A stretch of 11,339 nucleotides of DNA from contig JAWCLZ010000031.1 of the NCBI GenBank assembly GCA_038850275.1, forward strand, positions 1-11,339. The letters are read 5' to 3'. The DNA comes from JAWCLZ01 sp038850275 (GTDB taxonomy: Archaea; Halobacteriota; JAWCLZ01). The position numbers and the translations under genes are program-made. How positions within the stretch are numbered: the stretch's first letter is position 1; each line of letters opens with the position of its first letter. This document shows positions 1-6,103 of the stretch, piece after piece. The notes beneath the pieces were generated by a model. It had not been told where the DNA came from and ran no database searches. It saw only the letters and a program-made list of their open reading frames with translations.

Positions 1-938
1 TGTGCAATGCGATGATACGGCGCTTTGAGATGGTGGAAAAAGAGGGTAGATTTGAGGTGCTGCACTGCCATGACTGGCATCCCGTGATGGCTTTGAATTA
101 TTTAAAAAAGCACCGCGGTTATCCCTATGTATTGACCTTTCACAGTACTGAGTGGGGTCGAAATGGCAATGCCTTTGGCACTTGGTGGGAATCAAGAGAA
201 ATCGCCCATAGAGAATGGCTCGGGAGCTATGAATCCTCTCAGGTAATCGTTACCTCTCTAAATCTCAGGAATGAGGTTCAATTTCTCTATCAAGTTCCAG
301 ATTACAAGCTTAACATAATACCCAATGGAATTACACCGGGAAGAGTTAGAAGAAATCTAGACCCTGGGAGGGTGAAGGAGAAATACGGGATTCATCCTCT
401 TGCTCCACTTATTTTATTCATCGGCAGAATGCAGCATCAAAAAGGCCCTGATCTACTGGTGGAAGCTATACCCCACGTGCTGAAGCATAGATGGGATGCA
501 AAATTTATCTTCGCTGGCGAGGGCGATATTAGAGCTTACTGCGAGCATAGAGCATTTGAACTTGGCATAAAGCATGCTTGTAGATTCACAGGCTATATAA
601 GCGACGAGGAATGCATTGAGCTATTGAATGCCTGCGATATGGTTGTTGTGCCAAGTCGAAATGAGCCATTTGGCATTGTGGTGCTGGAAGCCTGGGATGC
701 TGGCAAGCCTGTGATTGGGACTGAGGTTGTTGGATTAATCGATAACTTCAGGAATGGAATTAAGGCATATATGTCCCCCGAATCAATTGCTTGGTGCATA
801 AACCACGTGATTAACAATCCCGAATATCTGAGGCGAATGGGGGAAGAAGGAAGAAGAGACGTTGAAAGACTTTACGACTGGAATACCATCGCCGAGGATA
901 CCGTGGATGTTTATCACCATACTTATTTAGAGGGTTAA
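1..938 (+). CDS. GT-B glycosyltransferase (GT4/GT5, glycogen-synthase-like), 5'-truncated
   Basis: Retaining GT-B glycosyltransferase that would move a sugar from a nucleotide-sugar donor in the cytoplasm; acceptor unknown. The frame is open to the left edge, so the N-terminal acceptor-side domain is partly missing and the ATG at 12 is probably internal. Numbering from that ATG, HCHDWHP (18-24) is the motif typical of glycogen/starch synthases. IPNGI (103-107) marks the inter-domain linker. GRMQHQKG (138-145) is the donor-domain G-R...K-G motif. EPFGIVVLE gives the E-x7-E pair (E218, E226) that contacts the donor nucleotide sugar. The C-terminus looks complete, ending at TAA 936-938 before a T-rich tract. 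Family assignment is firm; glycogen synthesis versus envelope-glycan synthesis cannot be settled here. The downstream genes are on the opposite strand, apart from a doubtful small ORF. Confidence 0.9.
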   Translation, partial: CNAMIRRFEMVEKEGRFEVLHCHDWHPVMALNYLKKHRGYPYVLTFHSTEWGRNGNAFGTWWESREIAHREWLGSYESSQVIVTSLNLRNEVQFLYQVPDYKLNIIPNGITPGRVRRNLDPGRVKEKYGIHPLAPLILFIGRMQHQKGPDLLVEAIPHVLKHRWDAKFIFAGEGDIRAYCEHRAFELGIKHACRFTGYISDEECIELLNACDMVVVPSRNEPFGIVVLEAWDAGKPVIGTEVVGLIDNFRNGIKAYMSPESIAWCINHVINNPEYLRRMGEEGRRDVERLYDWNTIAEDTVDVYHHTYLEG

Positions 939-950
939 TCTTATTTTTGA
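939..950 (+). terminator. T-rich tract after the glycosyltransferase gene
   Basis: Directly after the TAA the strand reads TCTTATTTTTGA. Archaeal transcription commonly ends at such U-rich stretches without a hairpin. Only composition and position support this. Confidence 0.35.
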
Positions 951-1019
951 GAATCAAAACTGAGAATTTGACCGATAAAATAAATTACAGTGCCCTGAAA
1001 TCTATTTTTGATATTAGGG

Positions 1020-1151
1020 ATGGCATTTGCACCTGGGATTAAAAAAGGCTGCTTATATTACAAGGTTTGCGAAAATGCAGCGCTGCAATGCAAGGTTGAG
1101 AATCAAACCTATGAATACCGCTCCACTGCTTTGCCCCTAAGAAAACAGTGA
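1020..1151 (+). CDS. possible 43-residue cysteine-containing protein
   Basis: A short ORF runs from ATG 1020 to TGA 1149-1151. It reads MAFAPGIKKGCLYYKVCENA at its start and ends PLRKQ, with cysteines at residues 11, 17 and 24. I do not recognise it. In favour: it ends 6 bp before the stop of the convergent DUF488 gene, so it fills the gap between neighbours. An AT-rich element (AAAATAAATT, about 977-987) lies upstream and could serve as a TATA box, although its spacing to the ATG (about 37 nt) would imply a short leader or an earlier TTG start at 1008. Against: the length is within chance expectation and no ribosome binding site is visible. The remaining bases of 939-1157 show nothing else. 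Confidence 0.3.
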   Translation: MAFAPGIKKGCLYYKVCENAALQCKVENQTYEYRSTALPLRKQ

Positions 1152-1157
1152 ATTTGC

Positions 1158-1592
1158 TCAGCGACTTTCATCGCTTTTGAAGTTCAGCAAACTCCGCTGC
1201 CCTAGCTCTATGATATGCTCAACCTTCACGCCCATTTGCTCAAGCAATTGAGCTAGCTGCCAGCGGTGACACTGCTTGGGTTTCTTTTCAGCGCACATTA
1301 TCGCTAAATTTTCCCCGGTTTCTTGAGTTGATTTGATTTTTTTAATTAAACGTGAGAATCCCCTTTTAAATGCTTCTCCACGAAACTGCTGAAATTCACC
1401 CAGCTCTGGAGAGTGAATGTATTTTATTTTCCTAGCCCTTAGAGTTCGCTCTAAATTGCTTTTATTAAATTGCTCAAATAGTGAATCCGGGTAGGATCGA
1501 ATATCTATGACCTCTGAAATTTTATACTGCGCGAGCAGTGCCAAGAATTCCTCAATACTTCGATTCCCATGTCCAATTGTAAAGCAGCGCAT
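1158..1592 (-). CDS. DUF488 family protein
   Basis: A 144-residue protein of the DUF488 family (COG3189/COG5483-like), small single-domain proteins of unknown biochemical role in bacteria and archaea. Family hallmarks are visible: TIGHGNRS at residues 5-12, VIDIRSYP (29-36) with the conserved D-x-R, an ELGEFQQFRG segment in the middle, and IMCAEKKPKQCHRW near the C-terminus, where the C-A-E...P...C-H-R signature is characteristic. The two cysteines and the histidine in that signature could form a metal or redox site, but this is inference. Length matches the family, so the gene looks complete. It lies 34 bp downstream of the UbiA gene on the same strand, but has its own TATA box in that gap, so separate transcription is possible. 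Nothing ties it functionally to UbiA. Confidence 0.88.
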   Translation of the reverse strand: MRCFTIGHGNRSIEEFLALLAQYKISEVIDIRSYPDSLFEQFNKSNLERTLRARKIKYIHSPELGEFQQFRGEAFKRGFSRLIKKIKSTQETGENLAIMCAEKKPKQCHRWQLAQLLEQMGVKVEHIIELGQRSLLNFKSDESR

Positions 1593-1593
1593 C

Positions 1594-1609
1594 AGCTTTA
1601 ATAAAAGCT
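1594..1609. repeat. short inverted repeat before the DUF488 start
   Basis: AGCTTTAATAAAAGCT is a perfect 6-bp inverted repeat with a 4-base centre (AATA). It begins one base upstream of the DUF488 ATG, between that start and its TATA box. It could be an operator or part of the ubiA 3' end. A similar AGCTTTAT...ATAAAAGCT pair occurs at 10591-10622, which may be coincidence in AT-rich DNA. Confidence 0.3.
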
Positions 1610-1615
1610 ATGGAG

Positions 1616-1625
1616 ATATAAATAG
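1616..1625 (-). promoter_or_regulatory. TATA box for the DUF488 gene
   Basis: The minus strand reads CTATTTATAT, centred about 28 nt before the ATG at 1592 and sitting between the ubiA stop and that start. This spacing predicts transcription beginning at or next to the start codon, i.e. a leaderless mRNA. Confidence 0.5.
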
Positions 1626-1626
1626 T

Positions 1627-2541
1627 TTAAATCGCTAGTAGCAAAAAATCAAATGCCATTTTCAAGCAAACAGCTAAAATGAATTCTCCATCAACTAAAA
1701 TATCGCGAGCAACTTTTCTAACCCTAGGTTCAATTCCCCCAGCAGGTTTAGCTAGAAAGGAGATGTATATTAGACCAGCTAGCCAGCATGTGAATAGAAT
1801 TATAAATTGCGAGCTAATGAAAAATAACATTGCAATAAATATCCAGAAATGGAGCGAGTGATGTAGAATTTGAAGTATATTTTTTGCCTTTTTCTCTCCC
1901 CAGTAAATGGGCAGAGTTTTAAGTCCAGCAATTGCATCCCCCTCAACATCTCTGAAATCATATATAATTGTATTAATAAAACTCTTGAGTGTGAAGAAGG
2001 AGAAAATTGAAAAAAGTGCAATTGCATCCCTTGACCAGTGCTGAGCAATGGCAGCGATACTTATCCCCCAAGTTAGAGCCACAACTAGATTTTTGATCCC
2101 TAGGTTGCCCTTAATTTTTAAGCTATAAGTACTTAGCTGCATACCATTGCTATAGATATAGCCAATCAAAAAAGGCAGGAAGGCAACGAAGAGCAGATCA
2201 AATTGAGCGAATAAATATGCTCCAGCTGAGAAAGCGAGGACGCTAATTAAAATCGCTATGAGTTTGTTGGATGAGTTCAGTTCCCTTCGATTTATCCTAT
2301 CCTCTTTGCATCCTGAGCTTCGATCCAGAGTATAGGTGGCATAGATTATCAAAAAACCAGCTAGATATATAATTAAATTTGGCTCTATATCGAGCATGAG
2401 AAAAGATATATGAAGCCTGCACGCTCCTGAAAATGCCACCACTATGGAGGCACTTAAAAGTCTTAGAGTAGAAAGATTATATTTCAAATTTTTGAAAATT
2501 TCATATTCGAGGGCTTGAATATCACCTTGAGTAGCCTCCAT
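1627..2541 (-). CDS. UbiA-superfamily prenyltransferase
   Basis: Integral membrane prenyltransferase of the UbiA superfamily (304 residues), which transfers an isoprenoid chain from a prenyl diphosphate to an acceptor using Mg2+. Hydrophobic helices recur along the protein (about 30-50, 55-72, 94-130, 150-190, 225-260, 282-304). The second acidic motif is clear: YDFRDVEGD gives D195-x2-D198-x3-D202, followed by GLKTLP. The first acidic motif is unusual: YTLDRSSGCKEDRINR has D73 and D81 with an enlarged spacing instead of the common N-D-x2-D-x3-D. The LKIKGNLGIKN segment (141-151) is also family-like. In archaea such enzymes act in ether lipid (geranylgeranylglyceryl phosphate), quinone or carotenoid pathways; the divergent first motif prevents choosing. 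It is transcribed divergently from the FilR1-like regulator across a 149-bp AT-rich gap, so it could be a regulatory target. Confidence 0.88.
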   Translation of the reverse strand: MEATQGDIQALEYEIFKNLKYNLSTLRLLSASIVVAFSGACRLHISFLMLDIEPNLIIYLAGFLIIYATYTLDRSSGCKEDRINRRELNSSNKLIAILISVLAFSAGAYLFAQFDLLFVAFLPFLIGYIYSNGMQLSTYSLKIKGNLGIKNLVVALTWGISIAAIAQHWSRDAIALFSIFSFFTLKSFINTIIYDFRDVEGDAIAGLKTLPIYWGEKKAKNILQILHHSLHFWIFIAMLFFISSQFIILFTCWLAGLIYISFLAKPAGGIEPRVRKVARDILVDGEFILAVCLKMAFDFLLLAI

Positions 2542-2565
2542 AAAATCCCATCCACTGACTCCCTA

Positions 2566-2580
2566 ATTTTTTAAAAATTA
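2566..2580 (-). promoter_or_regulatory. TATA-like element for the UbiA gene
   Basis: The minus strand reads TAATTTTTAAAAAAT, centred about 30 nt before the ATG at 2541. The whole 2542-2690 gap is AT-rich, so this is only the best-placed candidate. Confidence 0.35.
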
Positions 2581-2656
2581 CTTCAATATGTATATTTCAA
2601 ACTGATAAAAAATTTCAAAAGCATTAAAATTATAAAATAATAATTGAAATTAGGCA

Positions 2657-2669
2657 AAATATTTAAATT
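2657..2669 (+). promoter_or_regulatory. TATA box for the FilR1-like regulator
   Basis: AAATATTTAAATT is centred about 27 nt upstream of the GTG at 2691. The spacing argues for a leaderless transcript and supports GTG 2691 as the true start. Confidence 0.55.
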
Positions 2670-2690
2670 AGCTCGATCAAAAAAATTGCT

Positions 2691-3473
2691 GTGAAGGATT
2701 TACTGGATTTAATTTCTTATTCAGAGAAGAGAAAAAATCTCTTAATACTCCTACAAGAAGGCCCCAAAACCCTAAGCGAAATCAAAACCCGCTTAAAAGT
2801 AACCTCCACAGGCATGCTCCCCCAAATAAGAAAACTAGAAAAAAGAAACCTAATAAAACAAGTCAACAAAGAATACATATTAACCGAACTCGGAGAAATA
2901 ATCACCCAATACCTAGCACCCTTAATAAAAACCTTAAAAGTAATAGAAGCCAATGAAGAATTCTGGACAACCCACGACCTAAAAGCAATCCCCCCCCACC
3001 TCCTGCAAAGAATAAGCGAACTCGGAGAATGCAAACTAGTGGAAAGCAGCTTGAATAGCATTTATGAGCTTCGCGCAGAGTTTATGGAGAATATAGCGAG
3101 GTCCAAAAAAATTTCAGGGATTTTCCCAGTTTATCATCCAATGCATCTACCCTTATTCTTGAAAGTTGCTGAAAAAGGTAGCGATATCACTCTCATTTAC
3201 ATTGAAGACGTTATTGAACGCATGAAAAATGAAAATCCCGAGCAGTTGAAGAGATATATAGATTTAAAAAACGCGAGAATGTTCATCTCAACTGAAGAGA
3301 TCAGACTTTCGAATGTTACCACAGATTGCTTTTTCTCACTATCGCTTTTCTACAAAAGGGGAGATTACGATCACCAGCGAGACCTCTATAGCTATGAGCC
3401 TTCTGCTGTAAAATGGGGCTTCGAGCTTTTCGAATACTATTTGAAAAAAGCCAAGCCAGTTACAGATCTTTGA
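2691..3473 (+). CDS. FilR1-like winged-helix regulator (DUF1724)
   Basis: Transcription regulator of 260 residues with the two-part layout of the methanogen DUF1724/FilR1 family (COG4742). The N-terminal winged helix-turn-helix (about 1-75) contains LSEIKTRLKVTSTGMLPQIR as the DNA-reading region and LEKRNLIKQVNKEYILTELG as helix and wing. A linker follows, then the family domain (about 105-250). Family-like blocks there are IFPVYHPMHLPLF, DITLIYIEDVIERM and the C-terminal SAVKWGFELFEYYLKKA. Members include methyltransferase regulators of Methanosarcina and FilR1 of Methanothrix. The start is GTG, placed by the TATA box 27 nt upstream. A receiver gene follows 99 bp downstream, a possible partner. 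Oddity: codons from about 2745 to 3046 end mainly in A or C (G-poor + strand, including a run of eight C), while the rest of the gene has ordinary composition. This suggests the DNA-binding half has a different recent history. Confidence 0.87.
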   Translation: MKDLLDLISYSEKRKNLLILLQEGPKTLSEIKTRLKVTSTGMLPQIRKLEKRNLIKQVNKEYILTELGEIITQYLAPLIKTLKVIEANEEFWTTHDLKAIPPHLLQRISELGECKLVESSLNSIYELRAEFMENIARSKKISGIFPVYHPMHLPLFLKVAEKGSDITLIYIEDVIERMKNENPEQLKRYIDLKNARMFISTEEIRLSNVTTDCFFSLSLFYKRGDYDHQRDLYSYEPSAVKWGFELFEYYLKKAKPVTDL

Positions 3474-3530
3474 ATTCACATAAATCAGATTTTAATGCCT
3501 TTAAAATTTTTAATGGATTAAAAATATGTA

Positions 3531-3541
3531 TTCTTTTTTTA
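3531..3541 (+). terminator. T tract between regulator and receiver genes
   Basis: TTCTTTTTTTA lies 58 bp after the regulator stop and directly before the TATA box of the next gene. A U-rich run of this kind is a plausible archaeal terminator; no hairpin precedes it. Confidence 0.4.
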
Positions 3542-3550
3542 AAATATAAT
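3541..3550 (+). promoter_or_regulatory. TATA box for the receiver gene
   Basis: AAAATATAAT is centred about 27 nt before the GTG at 3573 and about 39 nt before the ATG at 3585. This spacing favours the GTG as a leaderless start. Confidence 0.5.
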
Positions 3551-3572
3551 TAATTGAAAATTAGAAAGCAGA

Positions 3573-4088
3573 GTGGAAAATTCGATGAACAAGAAAATAA
3601 TGATCGTTGAGGACGATGAAGAAGTAAGAGAGCTTTATATAGCTATGCTGGAAGAAAGCTATTCAATAATCCCAGCAGATAGCGGCAGGGAGTGCTTAAA
3701 AAAACTTGGAATCGAAAAACCAGATTTAATTTTACTTGATATATTAATGCCTGATATGAATGGCTGGCAGGTTTTGGAGAGAATAAAGGAAAACATTGAA
3801 ATGGGGGAGATACCAGTAATCATGCTCTCCGCATTGCTGCCAGAGGCCAGCGCGCTTGATAAAGAGATCGCGGGTTATTTAACAAAGCCTGTTTCCAAGC
3901 AAATGCTCGCACGCGCAATAGAGAGCGCATTCAAACTGAGAGATCTCATAAGAGAATATAAAGCTGCTCTTAATTCTCAGATTAACAGCATACAAATTGA
4001 GGAGCATAAAAATAAAATTCAGCAGTTTAAGAAAACGCTGCTTAGTGCAAGCAAGCTGCAGCTGAAAATTGAATCGCAAGCCACGTGA
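3573..4088 (+). CDS. single-domain response regulator (CheY-like receiver) with C-terminal helix
   Basis: A stand-alone receiver protein, expected to accept phosphate from a sensor histidine kinase. Numbering from GTG 3573, MIVEDDEE carries the acidic pair D14-D15, LILLDILMPDMNG gives the phospho-acceptor D56, MLSAL supplies the switch residue S86, and YLTKPVS the conserved K105. The fold ends near residue 120. The remaining 50 residues are charged and helical (IREYKAALNSQINSIQIEEH and onward), probably a coiled coil for dimerisation or partner contact; no DNA-binding or enzymatic output domain is present. The start is GTG 3573 if leaderless, or ATG 3585 (four codons shorter) if a leader is used. 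It lies downstream of a FilR1-like regulator, recalling the filI-filR1-filR2 system of Methanothrix, which includes a receiver-only protein. No kinase is in the window, so pairing is inference. Confidence 0.9.
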   Translation: MENSMNKKIMIVEDDEEVRELYIAMLEESYSIIPADSGRECLKKLGIEKPDLILLDILMPDMNGWQVLERIKENIEMGEIPVIMLSALLPEASALDKEIAGYLTKPVSKQMLARAIESAFKLRDLIREYKAALNSQINSIQIEEHKNKIQQFKKTLLSASKLQLKIESQAT

Positions 4089-4149
4089 TTCACCCAGTCT
4101 TCAAAGAGAATGGTAGGATCCAAGTGAATGAAAGGAAATGAAGGGAGAC

Positions 4150-4330
4150 CCATACCTGCTGCATTTAAGCCAATGTGTAAAAGCGCCGAATCCAAGGCTC
4201 CTAGGCGTTGCAGCAGTGATATACCAAGGGTGGAAAAAGCACTCTGGCATTGGAATAAGAAGTCTTTGGTATAGCAACATCGATGCTGTTAAAAATCGCA
4301 ATTTTGCAAATTTTTGCAATTTTAACTCGC
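4150..4330 (+). ncRNA. candidate structured RNA: three consecutive hairpins
   Basis: Three inverted repeats follow one another. CTGCTGCA (4156-4163) pairs with TGCAGCAG (4209-4216), with a possible inner CGCC/GGCG stem. TATACCAAGG (4220-4229) pairs with CTTTGGTATA (4264-4273), 10 bp including one G-U. GTTAAAAATCGCAA (4288-4301) pairs with TTGCAATTTTAAC (4314-4326) around a 12-nt loop with one bulge. It does not match what I know of RNase P RNA or SRP RNA. The second hairpin has an ACA 5 nt after its stem, so an H/ACA-type guide is conceivable but unproven. Strand and ends are uncertain; it could also be a small palindromic element. Confidence 0.35.
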
Positions 4331-4410
4331 AGCTGCAGGAATCTGCCTCAGCCAACTAGGAATCCTGTGCCCGGGATTTGCTGAATACTGAATCGAAACC
4401 TATTTATTTC

Positions 4411-4491
4411 AGGAGATAAAGAAAAGCAAATGTCTCCCCCTATCTAATTTGGAGATTGGGAATGCATTTTTTCTCCTCCCAGTCTCCCAAA
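4411..4491 (+). promoter_or_regulatory. alternating complementary segments upstream of the Agl23-like gene
   Basis: Four segments can pair in competing ways: AGGAGA (4411-4416), TCTCC (4433-4437), TTTGGAGATTGGGA (4448-4461) and TCCCAGTCTCCCAAA (4477-4491). The last two form a 14-bp stem with one bulged C and one G-U pair. Segment 2 can instead pair with segment 1 or with GGAGA of segment 3. This resembles an attenuator layout, but a TATA-like element at about 4510 might start the mRNA downstream of it, in which case it would act only on another transcript or as DNA. Confidence 0.3.
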
Positions 4492-4538
4492 CTCACTTTA
4501 GAAAAAATTAAATCAACGCGCGCCTTAGTTATTTGGCA

Positions 4539-6100
4539 ATGGAGAAGAGAGAACTCGGGATATATGCTGCAATTTTAATAGTAGCCCTGTGCCTGCGCTT
4601 CTATCAGCTTGATGTTCGCCCTCTCCATCACGATGAAAGCGTCCACGCTTGGTTTTCNNNNNNNNNNCCTATTATTTAAATCTAAATACCTATGTTTATG
4701 ATCCAACTTATCACGGCCCCTTTCAATTCTACCTCACTCGCGCAATTTTTTCCATTGCAGGAGCGAGTGATTTTACCGCTAGACTGCTACCAATATCTTT
4801 CGGAGTACTATTAGTCGCGCTTGCCTTTGGCTTGAGAAAGCAGCTGGGAAAAGCAGGCTATCTAACACTGGCTTTCTTCCTCGCGATCTCTCCATCAATG
4901 CTGTATTATTCAAGATTTTTCCGCAACGATATCTACGTAGCAGCTTTCTCCCTTGCAATTTTGATTTGTGCTTTGAAGTATGCTGAAAATCAGAAAGCAA
5001 TTTATTTATATCTAGCGGGAACTGCAGCCGCTCTATCACTGGCTGCGAAAGAGAATACATATATTAGCATATTCATATTCCTCTCCTTTGCACTGCTATA
5101 TTTCTTGAACGAGAAATATAATCTGAAAGCTAAAGCAAGTTTAATTCTATTTGGAGAGAGCGATAGAACTAAGCCTCCTGCATTTCCAAAGCTGGAGTTT
5201 AAAGCAATTGCGCTCGCGGTTTTAATCGCAGCTGCTATATATTCCCTCTTACTCTCAAACTTCTTTTTTAAAATCGAAAATCTCCTAGGCATTGAATCTT
5301 TCGACCCAGTTATGCGATTACCAGCTCCACTGCGAGCAGTTGTAACTTGGATTTTAACCCATGGCAAAGGTAGGATCTCAGGTCCATTTTACTACTATCT
5401 CCCTTTTCTATTTCTATATGAACTTCCCATTGTAATATTCGCTATAGCCGGTTCTCTCCATTATTTGAAGAGCAAAAATCTCTTCATGATCTTCACAGTT
5501 TACTGGGCAGTGGCGAGCTTTTTGATATACTCCTATATACAGGAGAAGGTACCTTGGTTAATCCTGCATGTATTGCTCCCCCAGTGCATAATTGCAGCTA
5601 GCTATATAGGCAAGGAGATTGAAAGGCATTCAAAAAGAACCTTTTTAATTTTTTTAATCTTAACATCTTTCCTCATCTATTCAAGTCTTAACTTGAACTA
5701 CCTCAATTCCTATAACCCACAGGAACCGCTGGTTTATGTTCAAACTTCAGGCGATGTTAAGAGGGTGATGAATAAAATCCAAGTGCTTTCAAATAACTCG
5801 AGGCACGTGCCAATTACAATAGTAGCCAACGACTACTGGCCATTTCCTTGGTATCTGAGAGAATATACAAATGTTAATTATGGAGGTAACTATTATCACG
5901 CAAGCTTCATAATCTCCTCAGAGTTAGAAGGAATTGCGATGGAGAAAGAGCTAAGTGGAAAAGGCTATTTAAAAGAGGAATTCAACCTTCGCGAGTGGCA
6001 TGTTTTCCAAGTTGAAGATTTAACATTAGAATTTCTACTGTTTCGAAGAGTAGCAGCGCCGAATGGAGCACTTAAATTAATACTCTTTTACAAGGTGTGA
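4539..6100 (+). CDS. Agl23-like membrane glycosyltransferase (TIGR03663 family), split by an assembly gap
   Basis: Polytopic GT-C type protein of the TIGR03663/Agl23 family, related to PMT/STT3-like enzymes that use lipid-linked sugars at the outer face of the membrane. The N-terminus begins at ATG 4539: a first hydrophobic segment, then VRPLHHDESVHAWF (residues 26-39) with the H-D-E motif typical of GT-C active sites. Ten Ns (4658-4667) follow. The frame resumes as YYLNLNTYVYDPTYHGPFQF, another family signature. Many hydrophobic helices run to about residue 390, and a soluble domain forms the C-terminus. The two halves are in different frames, and any true gap of 2 mod 3 bases rejoins them, so this is one gene with a mis-sized gap rather than a frameshift mutant. 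It heads an apparent operon; the FAD gene starts 3 bp after its stop. Role: probably protein or lipid glycosylation of the cell envelope. Confidence 0.88.
4658..4667. other. assembly gap (10 N)
   Basis: Ten undetermined bases inside the Agl23-like gene. The count is probably a placeholder, since 10 Ns break the reading frame while 2, 5, 8 or 11 would keep it. Confidence 0.98.
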
Positions 6101-6103
6101 GAA

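Larger units (their letters stand above)
4089..4538. other. 450-bp gene-poor region with strong predicted RNA structure
   Basis: No convincing gene lies between the receiver stop and the Agl23-like start. A 74-codon ORF at 4138-4359 lacks recognisable domains and overlaps the hairpins, so I do not call it. The stretch holds three long inverted repeats (4156-4330) and a set of short complementary segments (4411-4491), listed separately. An AT-rich element (AAATTAAAT, about 4506-4514) sits about 29 nt before the ATG at 4539 and may be its TATA box. Confidence 0.6.

Noticed and set aside
1800..2048. 82-codon minus-strand ORF overlapping ubiA in another frame
   Set aside because: Lies wholly inside the UbiA coding sequence and lacks independent support.
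4101..4355. Minus-strand ORF over the same gap
   Set aside because: Low-complexity composition, no motif, and it mirrors the structured region.
4138..4359. 74-codon ORF on the + strand in the gap before the Agl23-like gene
   Set aside because: No recognisable domain, and it spans three strong hairpins that better explain the sequence. It may still be a small gene or a relic; conservation would decide.
5002..5367. 121-codon minus-strand ORF inside the Agl23-like gene
   Set aside because: Antisense shadow of a membrane-protein gene with clear family motifs.
4539..6100. Frameshift or pseudogene interpretation of the Agl23-like gene
   Set aside because: The frame change coincides exactly with the 10 undetermined bases, so an assembly cause is sufficient.
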